Assembly: GCA_036924085.1 (NCBI GenBank) | Contig: JAVGWX010000003.1 | Location: 128,136,974-128,200,973 of the forward strand | Reading direction: 5' to 3' | Length of the DNA: 64,000 nt | Origin: Ariolimax columbianus | Lineage: Eukaryota > Mollusca > Gastropoda > Stylommatophora > Arionidae | Shown: positions 23,081-34,500 of the stretch, in pieces | How positions within the stretch are numbered: the first letter of the stretch is position 1 | How the letters are laid out: every line of letters starts with the position of its first letter | Program-made: the position numbers and the translations under genes | Notes under the pieces: model-generated | What the model saw: the letters and a program-made list of their open reading frames with translations, nothing else | Database searches by the model: none | What the model was told of the DNA's origin: nothing

Positions 23081-24190
23081 TAATTACATGATTAATGACT
23101 GCATTTAATGGTAGGATTGAAGTGTAAGAGTAACTCTATCACTGAATCAGTCAAAAGTATATGTGACTGGGCATTATGAAAGATTTTTTGACAGGTATAA
23201 GATTGACTCTATGATTACGGCATAAGAACAATTATGTGATTGAAGTGAAAAATTATTGATATAATTAAGAGGTAATATTAATTGTATGATTGAGGTGTAA
23301 GATTAATTTAATGAGGAGATTAATTCAACGATTTGGGTATAAGATTAGTTCTATGCTGGGGTGTATAAAGAAAATGCATTTTAAGAAAGTGAGAATAGTT
23401 TAATGATTGAAGTAAACTGTTAGTTCTTTGATAGTATGTGACAGAGGTACTTCATAATTTCCTTGATTCATGTATACATTTCATTATGAAACCGAGATAT
23501 GATATGATTTAGGTAGACTGAGGTACGCGAGTAATTCTTTGACCGATTCAAAGGTCAGACTTGTCAAATCGCCCGTACATTGTTAATCCTATCTGCCGAA
23601 GACGGAGGTGTCGGACCGAAAGATGCATATGTCGCAGTCAAACTGTAAACTAGCGAAACAACGCATTCCGTTCTTCGGACTACATCCTGCTACTTACAAA
23701 ACCCTGTTCAGGGCTTAGTAGCCGGAGATTGAAAGTGAACGCAGGAGATGAAGAATAAGAAGTTAATCCTATAGTTGAATTACACGATTAATTATATGAT
23801 TGAGGTATACTATTCATACTATTATTGAGGTACACGATTAATTATATGATTGAGGTATACTATTCAATCTATGATTGAGGTACACGATTAATTATAAGAT
23901 TAGGGTACACGAATGTTCTATTTTTGAGGTATACAATTAATTTTATGATCGAAATGCATGATTATTTCTATGATTGAGGTATGTAATGAATTCTATGGTT
24001 GATGTATGTGACAAATGTAATGATTGATTTTGTCGATAACTAATATGATTGAGATGCACGATTAATTATGCGATTGAGGTACACAATTCATTCTATAAAT
24101 GGGGTAGACTATTCATTCTGTGATTCAACTACACGTACATGATTGGGGTACTTGATTTTATTTCAAAGACTGAGCTAGTTGATTCATTCT
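23081..24190. repeat. diverged 25-bp minisatellite
   Basis: ATGATTGAGGTRNACGATTA-type units recur irregularly, with much lower identity than in the 24500-25430 core. A truncated SINE-B sits within at 23593-23761. Confidence 0.7.
23582..23772 (+). mobile_element. SINE-B, 5'-truncated copy with 11-bp TSD
   Basis: The insert is 23593-23761 (169 bases). It contains only the 3' half of the family, from GTGTCGGACCGAAAG to GGAGATTGAAAGTGAACG and a GAAGAA tail. Exact repeats GTTAATCCTAT at 23582-23592 and 23762-23772 flank it. Loss of the 5' half with a TSD is the mark of incomplete LINE-driven reverse transcription. Confidence 0.85.
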
Positions 24191-24199
24191 ATCAACTGC

Positions 24200-24490
24200 T
24201 TATTCGTCGCCAGACGTGATAAGGACGTTATCAAACTGTTTCGTTGTTTACAGCCTGACTGCGATATATGCGCCTTTCGGCCATATAAAATCCGGTTTTC
24301 AACTCTAATTTTTTTATCTGATTTGCCTTACCACTGTGATTCTTATTGTCTTAACCAGACCACACCAATGCAGTATGTTTCCAGGGCCGTCGCTTGGAGA
24401 CGGAATAAGGGATTAGTCAGTCCTGTTTCACTGACCCTGATGTTCATTTCAGTTCATATCAGTTCATTCCCTCTGCTACATCTTCAGCTA
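24200..24490 (-). mobile_element. composite SINE-like fragment
   Basis: 24235-24290 matches SINE-B on the minus strand (GACTGCGATATATGCGCCTT on the + strand). The following 24330-24450 matches 55115-55240 in order (ACTGYGATYCTTATTGTCTT-like, GCAGTATGTTTYCAG, GGAGACGGAATAAGG). It interrupts the 25-bp array. Boundaries are approximate and no TSD was seen. Confidence 0.55.
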
Positions 24491-24499
24491 CAGTTCTAT

Positions 24500-25430
24500 A
24501 ATTTAGGCGGACGATTAATTATATGATTGAAATGGATAATTAATGCTTTATTTAAGGTGGACGATTAAGTATATGATTGAAGTGGATAACTAATGCAATG
24601 ATTGAGGTGGAAGATAGATTATAATTCAGGTTGACGATCAATTCTATGATTTATGCAGACGATTAATTCTATGATTGAGGTAGATAATTAATGCTATAAT
24701 TGAGGTGGACGATTAATTATAAGATTGAGGTGGTCGATTAATTATATGATTGAGGTGGACGATTAATTCTATGATTGAGGTGGTCGATTAATTCTATGAT
24801 TGAGGTGGACGATTAATTCTATTATTGAGGTGGACGATTAATTCTATGATTGAGGTGATCGATTAATTCTATGATTGAGGTGGTCGATTAATTCTATGAT
24901 TGAGGTGGTCGATTAATTCTATGATTTAGGTGGACGATTAATTCAAATGATTGAGGTGGTCGATTAATTATAAGATTGAGGTGACGATCAATTCTATGAT
25001 TGTGGTGACGATTAATTATAGGATTGATGTGTTCGATTAATTATAAGATTGAGGGGACGATCAATTATAGGATTGATGTGTTTGATTCATTCTATGATTG
25101 AGGGGGTCGATTCATTCTATGATTGGACGGTTAATGCTATGATTGAGGTGGATAATTGTTTTTATGATTGAGGTTGAAGATTAATTCTGTGATTGAGGTG
25201 GACGATTAGTTATATCATTGATGTCGACGATTAATTTTATGATTGAGGTGGACGATTAATTCTGTGATTGAGGTGGACGATTAATTATATGATTGAGGTA
25301 GACGAGTAGCTGATTGATTGAGGTGGCCGATTAACTGCATGATTGAGGTGGACGATTAATTTTGTGACTGAGGTGGACGTTTATTTCCTCTATTGGGGTA
25401 TACGGCTAATTCCATGATTTAGGTGTAACA
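24500..25430. repeat. 25-bp minisatellite core, about 37 copies
   Basis: The unit is GATTAATTCTATGATTGAGG plus TGGAC. Units are most alike at about 24700-24950 and become more variable towards both edges. Confidence 0.93.
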
Positions 25431-25974
25431 TTCTGTGCGTGCTTGGGGATGTTAAAAAACGTAATGTGTCTGCTCATCAGAACCCGTTATTTATTCACAC
25501 GTCTATCATTAACAATTCCTGCAGCAAACAATTGACTCTTCAACTATCCTCTTCCCCCTCAACCACCCTTTCACCAATTTAATTCTTCCTCTGTATTCGC
25601 ATCGCTATATATCAACCACCCCAACCGTCGCACCATAATACAAGAATGTTTACCCACCGCCTGCACACCCCGCGCTGATCGCGTGAGCGCGCTGATCGAG
25701 TAAGGGGAAACAAACACGCTAGCTTGGAATCTGATTGGCAACACTGCCTATTGCCATGGTAACAAGATTCTCTGAAATTTCAGTGGAGGGAGGCGAGCAA
25801 TAGAAAAGCTGGGATGCTCGCACAGATTAAGGCCGACTTTTGAAAGGCCTCGAAATATGCAGGGAACTCGTAGTGCCAACGGACAAAAACACATATTTTC
25901 TGACGCGTCTAGAACGAACTCCAGCTCATGATACACTTTGTCTAAAGTATTTGAGGCTCCAACTCTTAGCTCAA
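25431..25974. other. unassigned sequence with a CpG-rich patch
   Basis: A small GC-rich stretch with CCGCGCTGATCGCGTGAGCG is at about 25668-25700. No gene was recognised. Confidence 0.4.
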
Positions 25975-27000
25975 TCTGCGTGGGTCTTAGACCAGTCTAC
26001 ATGGCTCTTAGACCCGTCTACATGGCTCTTAGACCAGTCTACATGGCTCTTAGACCAGTCTACATGGCTCTTAGACCAGTCTACATGGCTCTTAGACCAG
26101 TCTACATGGCTCTTAGACCAGTCTACATGGCTCTTAGACCAGTCTACATGGCTCTTAGACCAGTCTACATGGCTCTTAGACCAGTCTACATGGCTCTTAG
26201 ACCAGTCTACATGGCTCTTAGCTCAATCTGCGTGGCTCTTAGACCAGTCTACATGGCTCTTAGACCAGTCTACATGGCTCTTAGACCAGTCTACATGGCT
26301 CTTAGACCCGTCTACATGGCTCTTTGCTCAATCTGCGTGGCTCTTAGACCAGTCTACATGGCTCTTACACCAGTCTACATGGCTCTTTGACCAGTCTACA
26401 TTGCTCTTTATCCAGCCTACATGGCTCTTTGCATAGTCTACGTGGCTCTTAGAAAAGTCTACATGGCTCTCATACCAGTCTTCGTGGCTCTTAGACTAGT
26501 CTAAATGGCTCTTGTCTCAGTCTGCGTGGCTCTTAGACAAGTATACATGACTCTTTGACCAGTCTACATTGCTCTTTATCCAGCCTACATGGCTCTTTGC
26601 ACAGTCTACGTGGCTCTTAGACAAGTCTACATTGCTCTTAGACAAGTCTATATGGCTCTTAGACGTATACATGACTCTTAGATCAGTCTATATGGCTCTT
26701 AGACCAGTCTATATGGCTCTTAGACCAGTCTTCGTGGCTCTTAGACTAGTCTAAATGGCTCTTGTCTCAGTCTGCGTGGCTCTTAGACAAGTATACATGA
26801 CTCTTTGACCAGTCTACATTGCTCTTTATCCAGCCTACATGGCTCTTTGCACAGTCTACGTGGCTCTTAGACAAGTCTACATTGCTCTTAGACAAGTCTA
26901 TATGGCTCTTAGACGTATACATGACTCTTAGATCAGTCTATATGACTCTTAGACCAGTCTAAATGGCTCTTAGACCAGTACTGATGACGAATACGTCAGT
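25975..27000. repeat. 21-bp minisatellite (type 1) with higher-order repeat
   Basis: The unit is CTCTTAGACCAGTCTACATG plus G. Identical units run in long stretches between 25985 and 26380. From about 26487 a 250-base block of variant units is duplicated (for example CTCTTTGACC at 26551 and 26801). The 21-base period keeps frames open, giving LLDQSTW-type and ALRPVYM-type peptides that I do not regard as genes. Confidence 0.95.
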
Positions 27001-28160
27001 TTACATGGATCATAGTTTATGCTGCTTGGCTCCTATGCCAGGGCAATGGCTCCTATATTATGGTAGATGGATCTTAGAAATATATTAGTTGTTTTTCTTT
27101 CTGTTGACATGGTTTATAGCTCAGTTTACATGGCCCATACCTATATTTGTGGCTCATAAGTTATTGTATATGGCTCCAATGTAAGAGTATATGGATCTTA
27201 GACCATTATTTGTGGCTTCTACCTCGGTTTACATATCTCATATCTCTGAAGTTGTGGTTCTTAAATCACTTTACACATCTAGGCCAGGATACATGGCTCC
27301 TCGGATCAGGTACATGACGCAAAGACCAGTAGTAGTGACGGCTATGTTTAAATGGCCCATAACACAGTTTACAAGGCTCTTATGGAAAGATACGTGGCTC
27401 CTAACTCTGTTTACATGGATCTTTGATCAGCAATTGTGGTTTAAAATCAGTTTGCATGGCTCCTGGGTCAGTAAACATGGCTCTTTTGACAGGGTACGTA
27501 GGTTTTAGACCTATTTTATTGGCTCTTATCTCAGTTAACATATCTCCTAGACTACCTGTATGTGTGACTCATGCCAACTTTGCACCTAGCTCACTTTACA
27601 GGGCTCTTAGACCAGTATAAACCACTACAACGTAAGTCAACATGGCTCCAAGATCAGGCTACATGACTTCTGGACAAGATGAATGGTTCATGCAGCAATA
27701 TTACTACCCCCTTTATCAGTTAACATGACTCCTAGTTCAGGATGTGTGGATCATATGCCTTTTGACACAGCTCCTTGGTCAGTATTAATAGCTTCTATGT
27801 TCGTCTACATGGTTAGGCTGCACGGCTGCTAGATTAGGGTGAATGACTCCTAGGTCAGTTTTTATAGCTCCCATATTAGGGTACATGACTCTTAGTTCAG
27901 TTTATATTGCACCGTCATTCGGATATATGACTTCTATGTCATTTTACATAGCTCCTATATTAGGGCGCAGGACTCCTAAGTCAGTTTATATAGCTCCTAT
28001 ATTTGAGTGCAATACATCCTACGTCAGTTTATATAGCTCCTATGTTAGGGTGCATAACTTCGATGCCAATTTTCAAGACCCCTAAATTGGTTTGGATGGC
28101 TCTTAAGTCAGTTTACATGGCTCTTAATGTGCATGGCTCCTATGTCAGTTTACATAGCTC
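27001..28160. repeat. diverged 21-bp minisatellite
   Basis: ATGGCTCCTAGDTCAGTTTA-like units continue with increasing divergence and period breaks. Local clusters such as TATAGCTCCTATATTAGGG occur at 27860-28060. Confidence 0.75.
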
Positions 28161-28161
28161 A

Positions 28162-28440
28162 TGGGCTAGTGCCGAGAGGCTGTGTAGTAAGGGAGTAAGA
28201 ATGCTGGATTCTCAAAGAAAAAGTACCGGGTTCAATATTTGATCTCGACAAACTCCAGTCTATCCTACTGTAAATTGGCACCTGAATTACAGTTTGTGAA
28301 ATCAGTTAAGAAGGTAAATGGTCACCACCACAAAGAAATAAAATTTAAAAAACTGAGATCTAGAACATTTATTTCTCTACCACTTCATCCCCGATGACAA
28401 TATCTGCAATGGGGCTGACCAATGTCAGCTGTTTAAAGTC
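28162..28440 (+). mobile_element. SINE-H copy 1, tRNA-like head
   Basis: The head reads CCGAGAGGCTGTGTAGTAAG with a B-box-like GGGTTCAATAT about 55 bases on. The 3' part has CACTTCATCCCCGATG. The same 3' block occurs in the elements at 58500 (minus) and 63470 (plus). It separates the two 21-bp arrays. Confidence 0.6.
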
Positions 28441-28449
28441 AGTGTGCGT

Positions 28450-29115
28450 TTATTTTCTGTCAACAATAGCAGTGTCTCCAAGGTTAAAGTTACTAGCTTC
28501 AATTATCTCCTTTGCCAGTGTTACTATATATATTCCAGTGTCATTATATCCTTTGTTAGTGGCATTATCTCCTTTGCTAGTGTCATTATCACCTATTCCC
28601 GTGTCATTGTCTCTTGTACCAGTGTTAGTATCTCTTATTCCAGTGTCATTATATCATTTACTAGTGCCATTGTCTACTACATGTGTTTAATGGCTCCTAT
28701 ATCAGTGTTATTTCCTCTTATCCCAGTGTTTATGGCTCCTATATCAGTGTTATTTCCTCTTAACCCAGTGTTAATGGCTTCTATACCAGTGATAATGGTT
28801 CCTGTATCAGTGCTAATGGCTCATATACTAGTGTTATTGCCTCCTAGCCCAGTGTTAATGGCTCCTATACCAATGGTAATGGCTCCTATACCAGTGCTAA
28901 TGACTCCTATATCAGTGTTATTGCCTCTTATCCCAGTGTTAATGGCTCCTATACCAGTGCTAATGGCTCCTATATCAGTGTTATTGCCTCTTATCCCAGT
29001 GTTAATGGCTTCTATACCAGTGGTATTCTCTCCTAGCCCAGTGGTAATAGCTCCTATCCCAGTGTTATTGCCTCCTATCAAAGTGTAAATGGCCCCTATA
29101 CCAGTGGTAATGCTG
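28450..29115. repeat. 21-bp minisatellite (type 2), about 30 copies
   Basis: The unit is CTCCTATACCAGTGTTAATG plus G. It has the same length and similar GGCTC..A..CCAGT..A layout as the type 1 array, so the two may share an origin. The 214-codon open frame (28444-29088) is produced by the 21-base period. Confidence 0.92.
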
Positions 29116-29450
29116 TTAACAGCTTTTAGGTCACGACTGGTTGAACTTAGAAAATGGCCAATGCCTCAGAGCAGACCTGTTGCCTGCGATGACCGGAACA
29201 CACTTCAATGTATTTACGTTTCAGAATTGTATGAGATTGAGTGTCCAGTTCGCTTACATAATTCCTCGTCTTCCAATATAATACGCCAGGTATTCATGTA
29301 CTGCTGGGTGCACTACAGAATGTCGATAAGAGCGATTGAACTCCTTACCTACGCAGTGAGAAGCTATCATTCTACGACTCTGCTATTCAGAACCTCAGTG
29401 ACACAAAGACCAAAGATAGTGACAGGATAATGTTACTGTTCATTCATCCA
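29116..29450. other. unassigned sequence
   Basis: No recognised content. Confidence 0.4.
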
Positions 29451-29456
29451 ATCATT

Positions 29457-29690
29457 TGTCAAACAAGTCATCAGTTTAACAATTGATTTATTAAAGGTCA
29501 AGTAATTTGTTATTGTCAAACAAGTCATCAGTTTAACAATTGCTTTATTAAACGTCAAGTAATTTGTTACTGTCAAACAAGTCATCAGTTTAACAATTGA
29601 TTTATTAAACGTCAAGTAATTTGTTATTGTCAAACAAGTCATCAGTTAAACAATTGATTTATTAAACGGCAAGTAATTTGTTATAAAGAA
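29457..29690. repeat. 57-bp tandem repeat, 4 copies
   Basis: The unit contains GTCAAACAAGTCATCAGTTT, AACAATTGATTTATTAAA and CGTCAAGTAATTTGTTA. The period is 57 bases, divisible by three, so the minus frame repeats 19 residues. Confidence 0.93.
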
Positions 29691-30260
29691 GTGATGTGCT
29701 AAACTAAGCATTTATGTACACAAGACATCTCTTGAGAAAATAATTTATTTAACAAATCATTTGTCAAATACTTCCTTTGTTTTAAAAACGTCACATGTTA
29801 ACCAGTCATTCGATAAACAAGACATTTGTTAGCGATCGCTCAACACTAGCTCGCAAAACTTTATAATGTGTGTCCAAGTAATAATACCCCAGTTCACAAA
29901 CCAACACTCAGTGCCGGTTGCACACACAACCCTCAATAGTTCGTCCATTGTTTGAGACATTTAACAATATGTCATTCTTCTCATGTCGTTTTTTACACTC
30001 CAGCAGGAGCATATGGTCACTTCTACAGTTAGCCTCCTTTAGGAAGCCCGAGACAAAGCACGTAGCGTCCTTCAGTAGTTTATCTTTCTGTAACAAGCTG
30101 CTCTGCATGCTAATGCTCAGTACACAACTATTCCCTCTCTCCATTGTATACGTCCGGGCTCAGTATATGGGCCAGATCAGTTACTCCGGTACCGAAACAC
30201 TTCAACTGAAGTCGGTGACAGTTCAGTGCCACATGATTACTCTCCCTTGTTGCACCGTCA
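29691..30260. other. unassigned sequence
   Basis: Open frames on both strands at 29908-30295 lack recognised motifs. The part from about 30262 belongs to the next feature. Confidence 0.4.
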
Positions 30261-30261
30261 A

Positions 30262-30577
30262 ACAAACACCTACGAAAAGAAAGCCTAACTACTAACCATT
30301 TGAATAGCCATGTACACCGGCTAAAATTGGCTCCATCGCCAGTGTGTATGTGCGGGCAGGCAAGCACAGACATCCGAACATATTCTGCAAGACTGTTATA
30401 TGCTTAGCCAATTACGTACTGAGCACTGGCCTACGGAAACGAATGTCCACACAAATATTTTTGGAAGCCCAGAAGAACTCTCCACTACGGAAACCTTTCT
30501 CCAGACTACATGTGTAGACGTCATAGGAAAAAGCATGGCGAACGAGAAGAAGTAGAAAACTAAAGATCTTCTGCTAT
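30262..30577 (+). pseudogene. RNase H-type LINE, C-terminal fragment
   Basis: The + strand reads HRLKLAPSPVCMCGQ, then after one frame change QTSEHILQDCYMLSQLRTEH and FGSPEELSTTETFLQTT. It ends at a stop near 30555. This is the Cys/His tail (C-x-C...H-x4-C) that follows RNase H in I-type LINE proteins. It is a separate family member from LINE-b. The 3' end abuts the 3' end of an oppositely oriented LINE at about 30595. Confidence 0.72.
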
Positions 30578-30589
30578 CATTGCGCAATT

Positions 30590-31315
30590 ACACTGGGACC
30601 CCGGATTGTTCAATAAAGTCTGCTGTCTTTTTCAGGGTCTCAACACTGCTGACCAGTTTCTCCTCGGGGGGAGTTGGTGTGACATTTACTTCTTCGCAGG
30701 TCTGTGTGCTGGGGGCAGTCCTGAAGTACATGTGATGCTGTCATGTTTGCCAGACCACAGTAACATAGATTGGTGGTACATATCCTGAATTTGGTGTACA
30801 GGTGGTGATGTCATGTTTGCCAGGCCAAAGTAACATAGACTGGTGGTACCTATCCTGAATTTCGTGTACAGGTCATGCTGTTATGTTTGCCAGGCCAAAG
30901 TAACATAGACTGGTGGTACCTATCCTGAATTTAGTGTACAGGTGGTGCCTCATTCTGTTGTGGCCAGTTCGGAGACGACGTATTATAACTTGCTCTTTTC
31001 TGGACAGATCATAGTATCTGTCATCTGCGTAGTTGTTGGGCTGTTCTTCCTGCCACTTGACATTATACTGCCCTTTTATTATAGCTTTTACTTCGTCATA
31101 GTTGACGAGACATTCCTCCTGTATCGGTTTCACTCTTTCTTTGGCTAGACTGTCGGCCTCCTCGTTTCCTTTGATGGTATCCACTGTCTTCTGGAACCCG
31201 TGGGACATTTCCGCCACGTCTGCAATCAATTCGTTCATTGGAGTGTTCTTGCGGAATATGAGTGCGGTTAAGGCAGTCAGTATCACGATTTTCTCATGGA
31301 TGTTAAACATTTAGA
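30590..31315 (-). pseudogene. RNase H-type LINE 3' fragment with internal triplication
   Basis: The minus frame at 31310-30873 begins IHEKIVILTALTAL (second part of RNase H), has KGNEEADSLAKE (catalytic Asp region) and then RRLRTGHNRMRHHLYTKFRI. A TLKKTADFIEQSG end is readable near 30595-30650. The segment coding for the Cys/His tail is present three times as 70-base units (30741-30950). Since 70 is not a multiple of three, this breaks the frame. The element is 5' truncated within RNase H. Confidence 0.78.
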
Positions 31316-31560
31316 TTCGGTTTCAAAATTCTACCCTGACCACCCGATTCTATGGTCCACATAATGAGAATCCTAGGACTATCACATTTCTTTATCTTTT
31401 TTGTGGTGCTCCTCCAATGGCTTTTTTTTAAAGTAAAAAGCATCTACACGCTTCAGGCGAAATTTGAAATACAAGAATCTTCAAACTGATCACAAACCTG
31501 ATAAAATGAAAAATAAATTTTTAAAATAGTTCATAGAACCGACCTCATTGCACCTGGGCG
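31316..31560. other. unassigned sequence
   Basis: No recognised content. Confidence 0.4.
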
Positions 31561-31613
31561 TCACCCCCAACCGCCGCCCCCACCGCCCCGCCCCCCCCCC
31601 GCCCCGCCCCACC
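31561..31613. repeat. C-rich tract with potential G-quadruplex on minus strand
   Basis: CCCCC and CCGCCCC blocks, almost free of A and T, give more than four runs of at least three G on the minus strand. This fits the simple G-quadruplex rule. It stands out in an AT-rich region. Confidence 0.75.
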
Positions 31614-33285
31614 TAACCTACCATATGTGCTCAGCCCCCATTCGTTGCTGAATGTGCCACCGACAAAACACGAACCGTGTAGTTCCAGCGGGGGTGTCTC
31701 AATTTCCCGCAGACTTCGTCAGGTAACCGTTTAAAGCTGTGTCGACTGTAAGAAACAGTCATACCTTGACAAAACGCCCGAAGTGCCCGCTCTGTCAAAC
31801 TAAGCATAAAGTAATACGTTGGGATGGTAAATCAAGTTGTCAGCTCTAGACTGCATGCTTCCCTGAAGTTTCTCATAATATCAGATACAAGTCCAACCAG
31901 TGCATGCACTGATGTAGGGATCCCGGCAGGTCCGGGGTCGAAGATTCAGTTCTGCTAGGCCTTTAATTGTTTTAGCCGGTCGCCTTTCCTTTCGGCTTTG
32001 TCTTGATTCAGGGCAGTACTATAAACATTTTCCCAGCAGGATTTACTAGTGTATGCCCCTGACGACATCGGGTCTTTGTTGCTCTATTCTTCCAATTAAA
32101 TTAAATGACATTAGTGTGTGAGATAAACTATAACATCAAGAGTATGTGTTATTTTAATTTGTTGATATATTTACAAAGATCAAGTGATAAAGGATGGTTA
32201 AGCTATTAATTATGAACAAGTGATCTTAGTAATTGAAACAGTCGTAATCAGAACCAAACCTGAATTACCAATTAATTCATTATGTGTGAGTAATCCTTGT
32301 AGAGCCCAAATGATATTTTTATCTGTCTATAGAAATGAACAGAAAATTGTTATTTTTATTCCCACTTAGATGACTAATTTCAGCACGAAAAAATGTTTCA
32401 TTTAGCTCACAAGCAAACAATTGCATAAACCGAAGTAATTATGACCAAAAAATACTCCAATTTCAGTAGTCTCCGCCTTTGCTGCATAGCAAATTAACTT
32501 TCCATTACGTATCACGCTCAAACACACCACGTGGTACACAACTTAATAGCTCCCAGGCGATCAGAACCACCACTTAAGAGTAGAGGCCCGGTTAAAGCGT
32601 GGCCTTGTTATCAAACTGGCGAAGGTCGGTTTGTTTGAAACAGATGTACTGTTTGTGCAGAGATGTGAAATTATTTGTGAAACTTCCTATTAATGACTGT
32701 CAATAATACTCGTATGATCATGTTAGTGGTGACGATTTTTGGTTGTCAAAGAGTGGTGCCATGTTTGAAAACCTCTTCTTAATTGCTGAAAATGTTATGA
32801 AACTGTTATTTGTTTAAATTGTTCTTGTGTGATGTTTTTTTTAAATTATCACTGAATTATTCTGCTGCTTTAGTACGCGTAATTGTTCTGTTTAGGGTAG
32901 CCAACAAACAAAGCAGTGGAGGAAACATGGGTTACTGCACACATATATTTTAAAAACACGACAAATACACTTTACTTGATTTTTTCACTGGAGTACTCAG
33001 ATAATAATAATAATAATAATAATAGTTGTCCATAATAAACGAAGATGGCCACAGAATCAGATTATCGCTGTGAAATCTGTTCTCTGTAAAGACCAATACA
33101 GGACTGCATACCCTGCCACATTCGGGGCACACGTGTGGGGAGCCAGCTGTAGAATCTCGTGTTTTTGTTTTTTACAAACAATAAAACCCTTCATTCTCAA
33201 AGATTTTCATCTGATGCGGCAGCTGCGCTTTAATTAATTAAAGTGGAAAATATTTGAGCGGCAACCCCCTTCTTTCGTCCCCTGC
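31614..33285. other. long mostly unique AT-rich stretch
   Basis: 31895-32095 has weak SINE-like features (GGGGTCGAAGATTCAGTTCT and CCTTTCCTTTCGGCTTTGTC) but no firm boxes or TSD. An (ATA)n run lies at 33001-33024. No gene was recognised. Confidence 0.45.
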
Positions 33286-33440
33286 TACCTTAATCCAGTG
33301 GCAAGACGTAGTCAAGAGGACTGGGGGTAGCACAGGATGCAAATTGTTCCGCAGAGTTTACTCCCGAAGCATTTCCCGTAAACATGTGACCGCAAAGGCA
33401 GCAGGCATATGACTAAACAAGTTATAGAAAGATTATAGGA
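33285..33440 (-). mobile_element. SINE-F fragment, copy 1
   Basis: CCAGTGGCAAGACGTAGTC, TTTACTCCCGAAGCATTTCC and CGTAAACA are shared with 38850-39020 (TTTACTCTCGAAGCATGTCC, CGTAAACAG). The first part (CCAGTGGCAAGACG) also appears in SINE-E at 44266. The orientation is inferred from SINE-E. Confidence 0.5.
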
Positions 33441-33690
33441 TTGAGCGGGACATAGTGTTTGCCGAGGCAGTCTCATCATTGTATGTAAGTTAGAATTTAA
33501 TCTCAATCTGAGTAGAAAAAAGAACATTCTAGGCTTTGCTAGAGTTCCTACCCGTAAACGAAGACTGTGAGACGAGTATCATAACCGACAGGTCATACGT
33601 TAGTATTCACATAAGTTATAGTCTGTATGATGCACGAATACATAAATCAAAGTATTTACGTCACTATGACACATTACGTCACAAAATGTG
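33441..33690. other. unassigned sequence
   Basis: No gene was seen. TACGTCACTATGACACATTA at about 33658 resembles the flanking arrays and may be an early unit. Confidence 0.4.
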
Positions 33691-33694
33691 TTGA

Positions 33695-34500
33695 AATCCT
33701 TAGTTTAGTTAGTTCATAGAAACATGTTGACGTCATTTCGGTCAGTTAGTTCTTAATCAAATGTGTTGACGTCATTATGGTCAGTTAGTTCCTAATAAAA
33801 TGTGTTGACGTCATTATAGTCAGTTAGTTCTTAATAAAATGTGTTGACGTCATTATGGTCAGTTAGTTCTTAATAAAATGTGTTGACGTCATTATGGTCA
33901 GTTAGTTCCTAATAACATGTGTTGACGTCATTATGGTCAGTTAGTTCTTAATAAAATGTGTTGACGTCATTATGGTCAGTTAGTTCTTAATAAAATGTGT
34001 TGACGTCATTATGGTCAGTTAGTTCCTAATAACATGTGTTGACGTCATTATGGTCAGTTAGTTCTTAATAAAATGTGTTGACGTCATTATGGTCAGTTAG
34101 TTCTTAATCAAATGTTGACGTCATTATGGTCAGTTAGTTCTCAATAAAATGTTGACGTCATTATGGTCAGTTAGTTCTTAATCAAATGTTGACGTCATTA
34201 TGGTCAGTTAGTTCTTAATAAAATATGTTGACGTCATTATCGTCAGTTAGTTCCTCATAAAATGTGTTGGAGTCATGTTCAGTTAGTTCCTAATAAAATG
34301 TGTTGAAGCCATTATGGTCAGTTAGTTCCTAATAAAATATGTTGGAGTCATTATGTTCAGTTAGTTCCTAATGAAATGTGGTGGAGTCATTATGTTCAGT
34401 TAGTTCCTAATGAAATGTGTTGGAGTCATTATGTTCAGTTAGTTCCTAATGAAATGTGTTGGAGTCACTATGATTCATTGTTATATAATCAAATGTGTTG
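33695..34500. repeat. 39-bp minisatellite with CRE octamers
   Basis: The unit contains GTTGACGTCATTATGGTCAG, TTAGTTCTTAATAAAATGT. The palindrome TGACGTCA, the cAMP response element consensus bound by CREB/ATF proteins, appears 14 times from 33728 to 34236, once per unit. After about 34260 the units change to TTGGAGTCATTATG and the octamer is lost. Regulatory function is not shown by sequence alone. Confidence 0.93.

Noticed and set aside
25840..26436. 198-codon frame with LLDQSTW repeats
   Set aside because: It is generated by the 21-bp minisatellite. A second frame over the same DNA is open too, and there is no independent coding signal.
28444..29088. 214-codon hydrophobic repeat protein
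   Set aside because: It is the product of the 21-bp type 2 array period, with no conserved start or domain.
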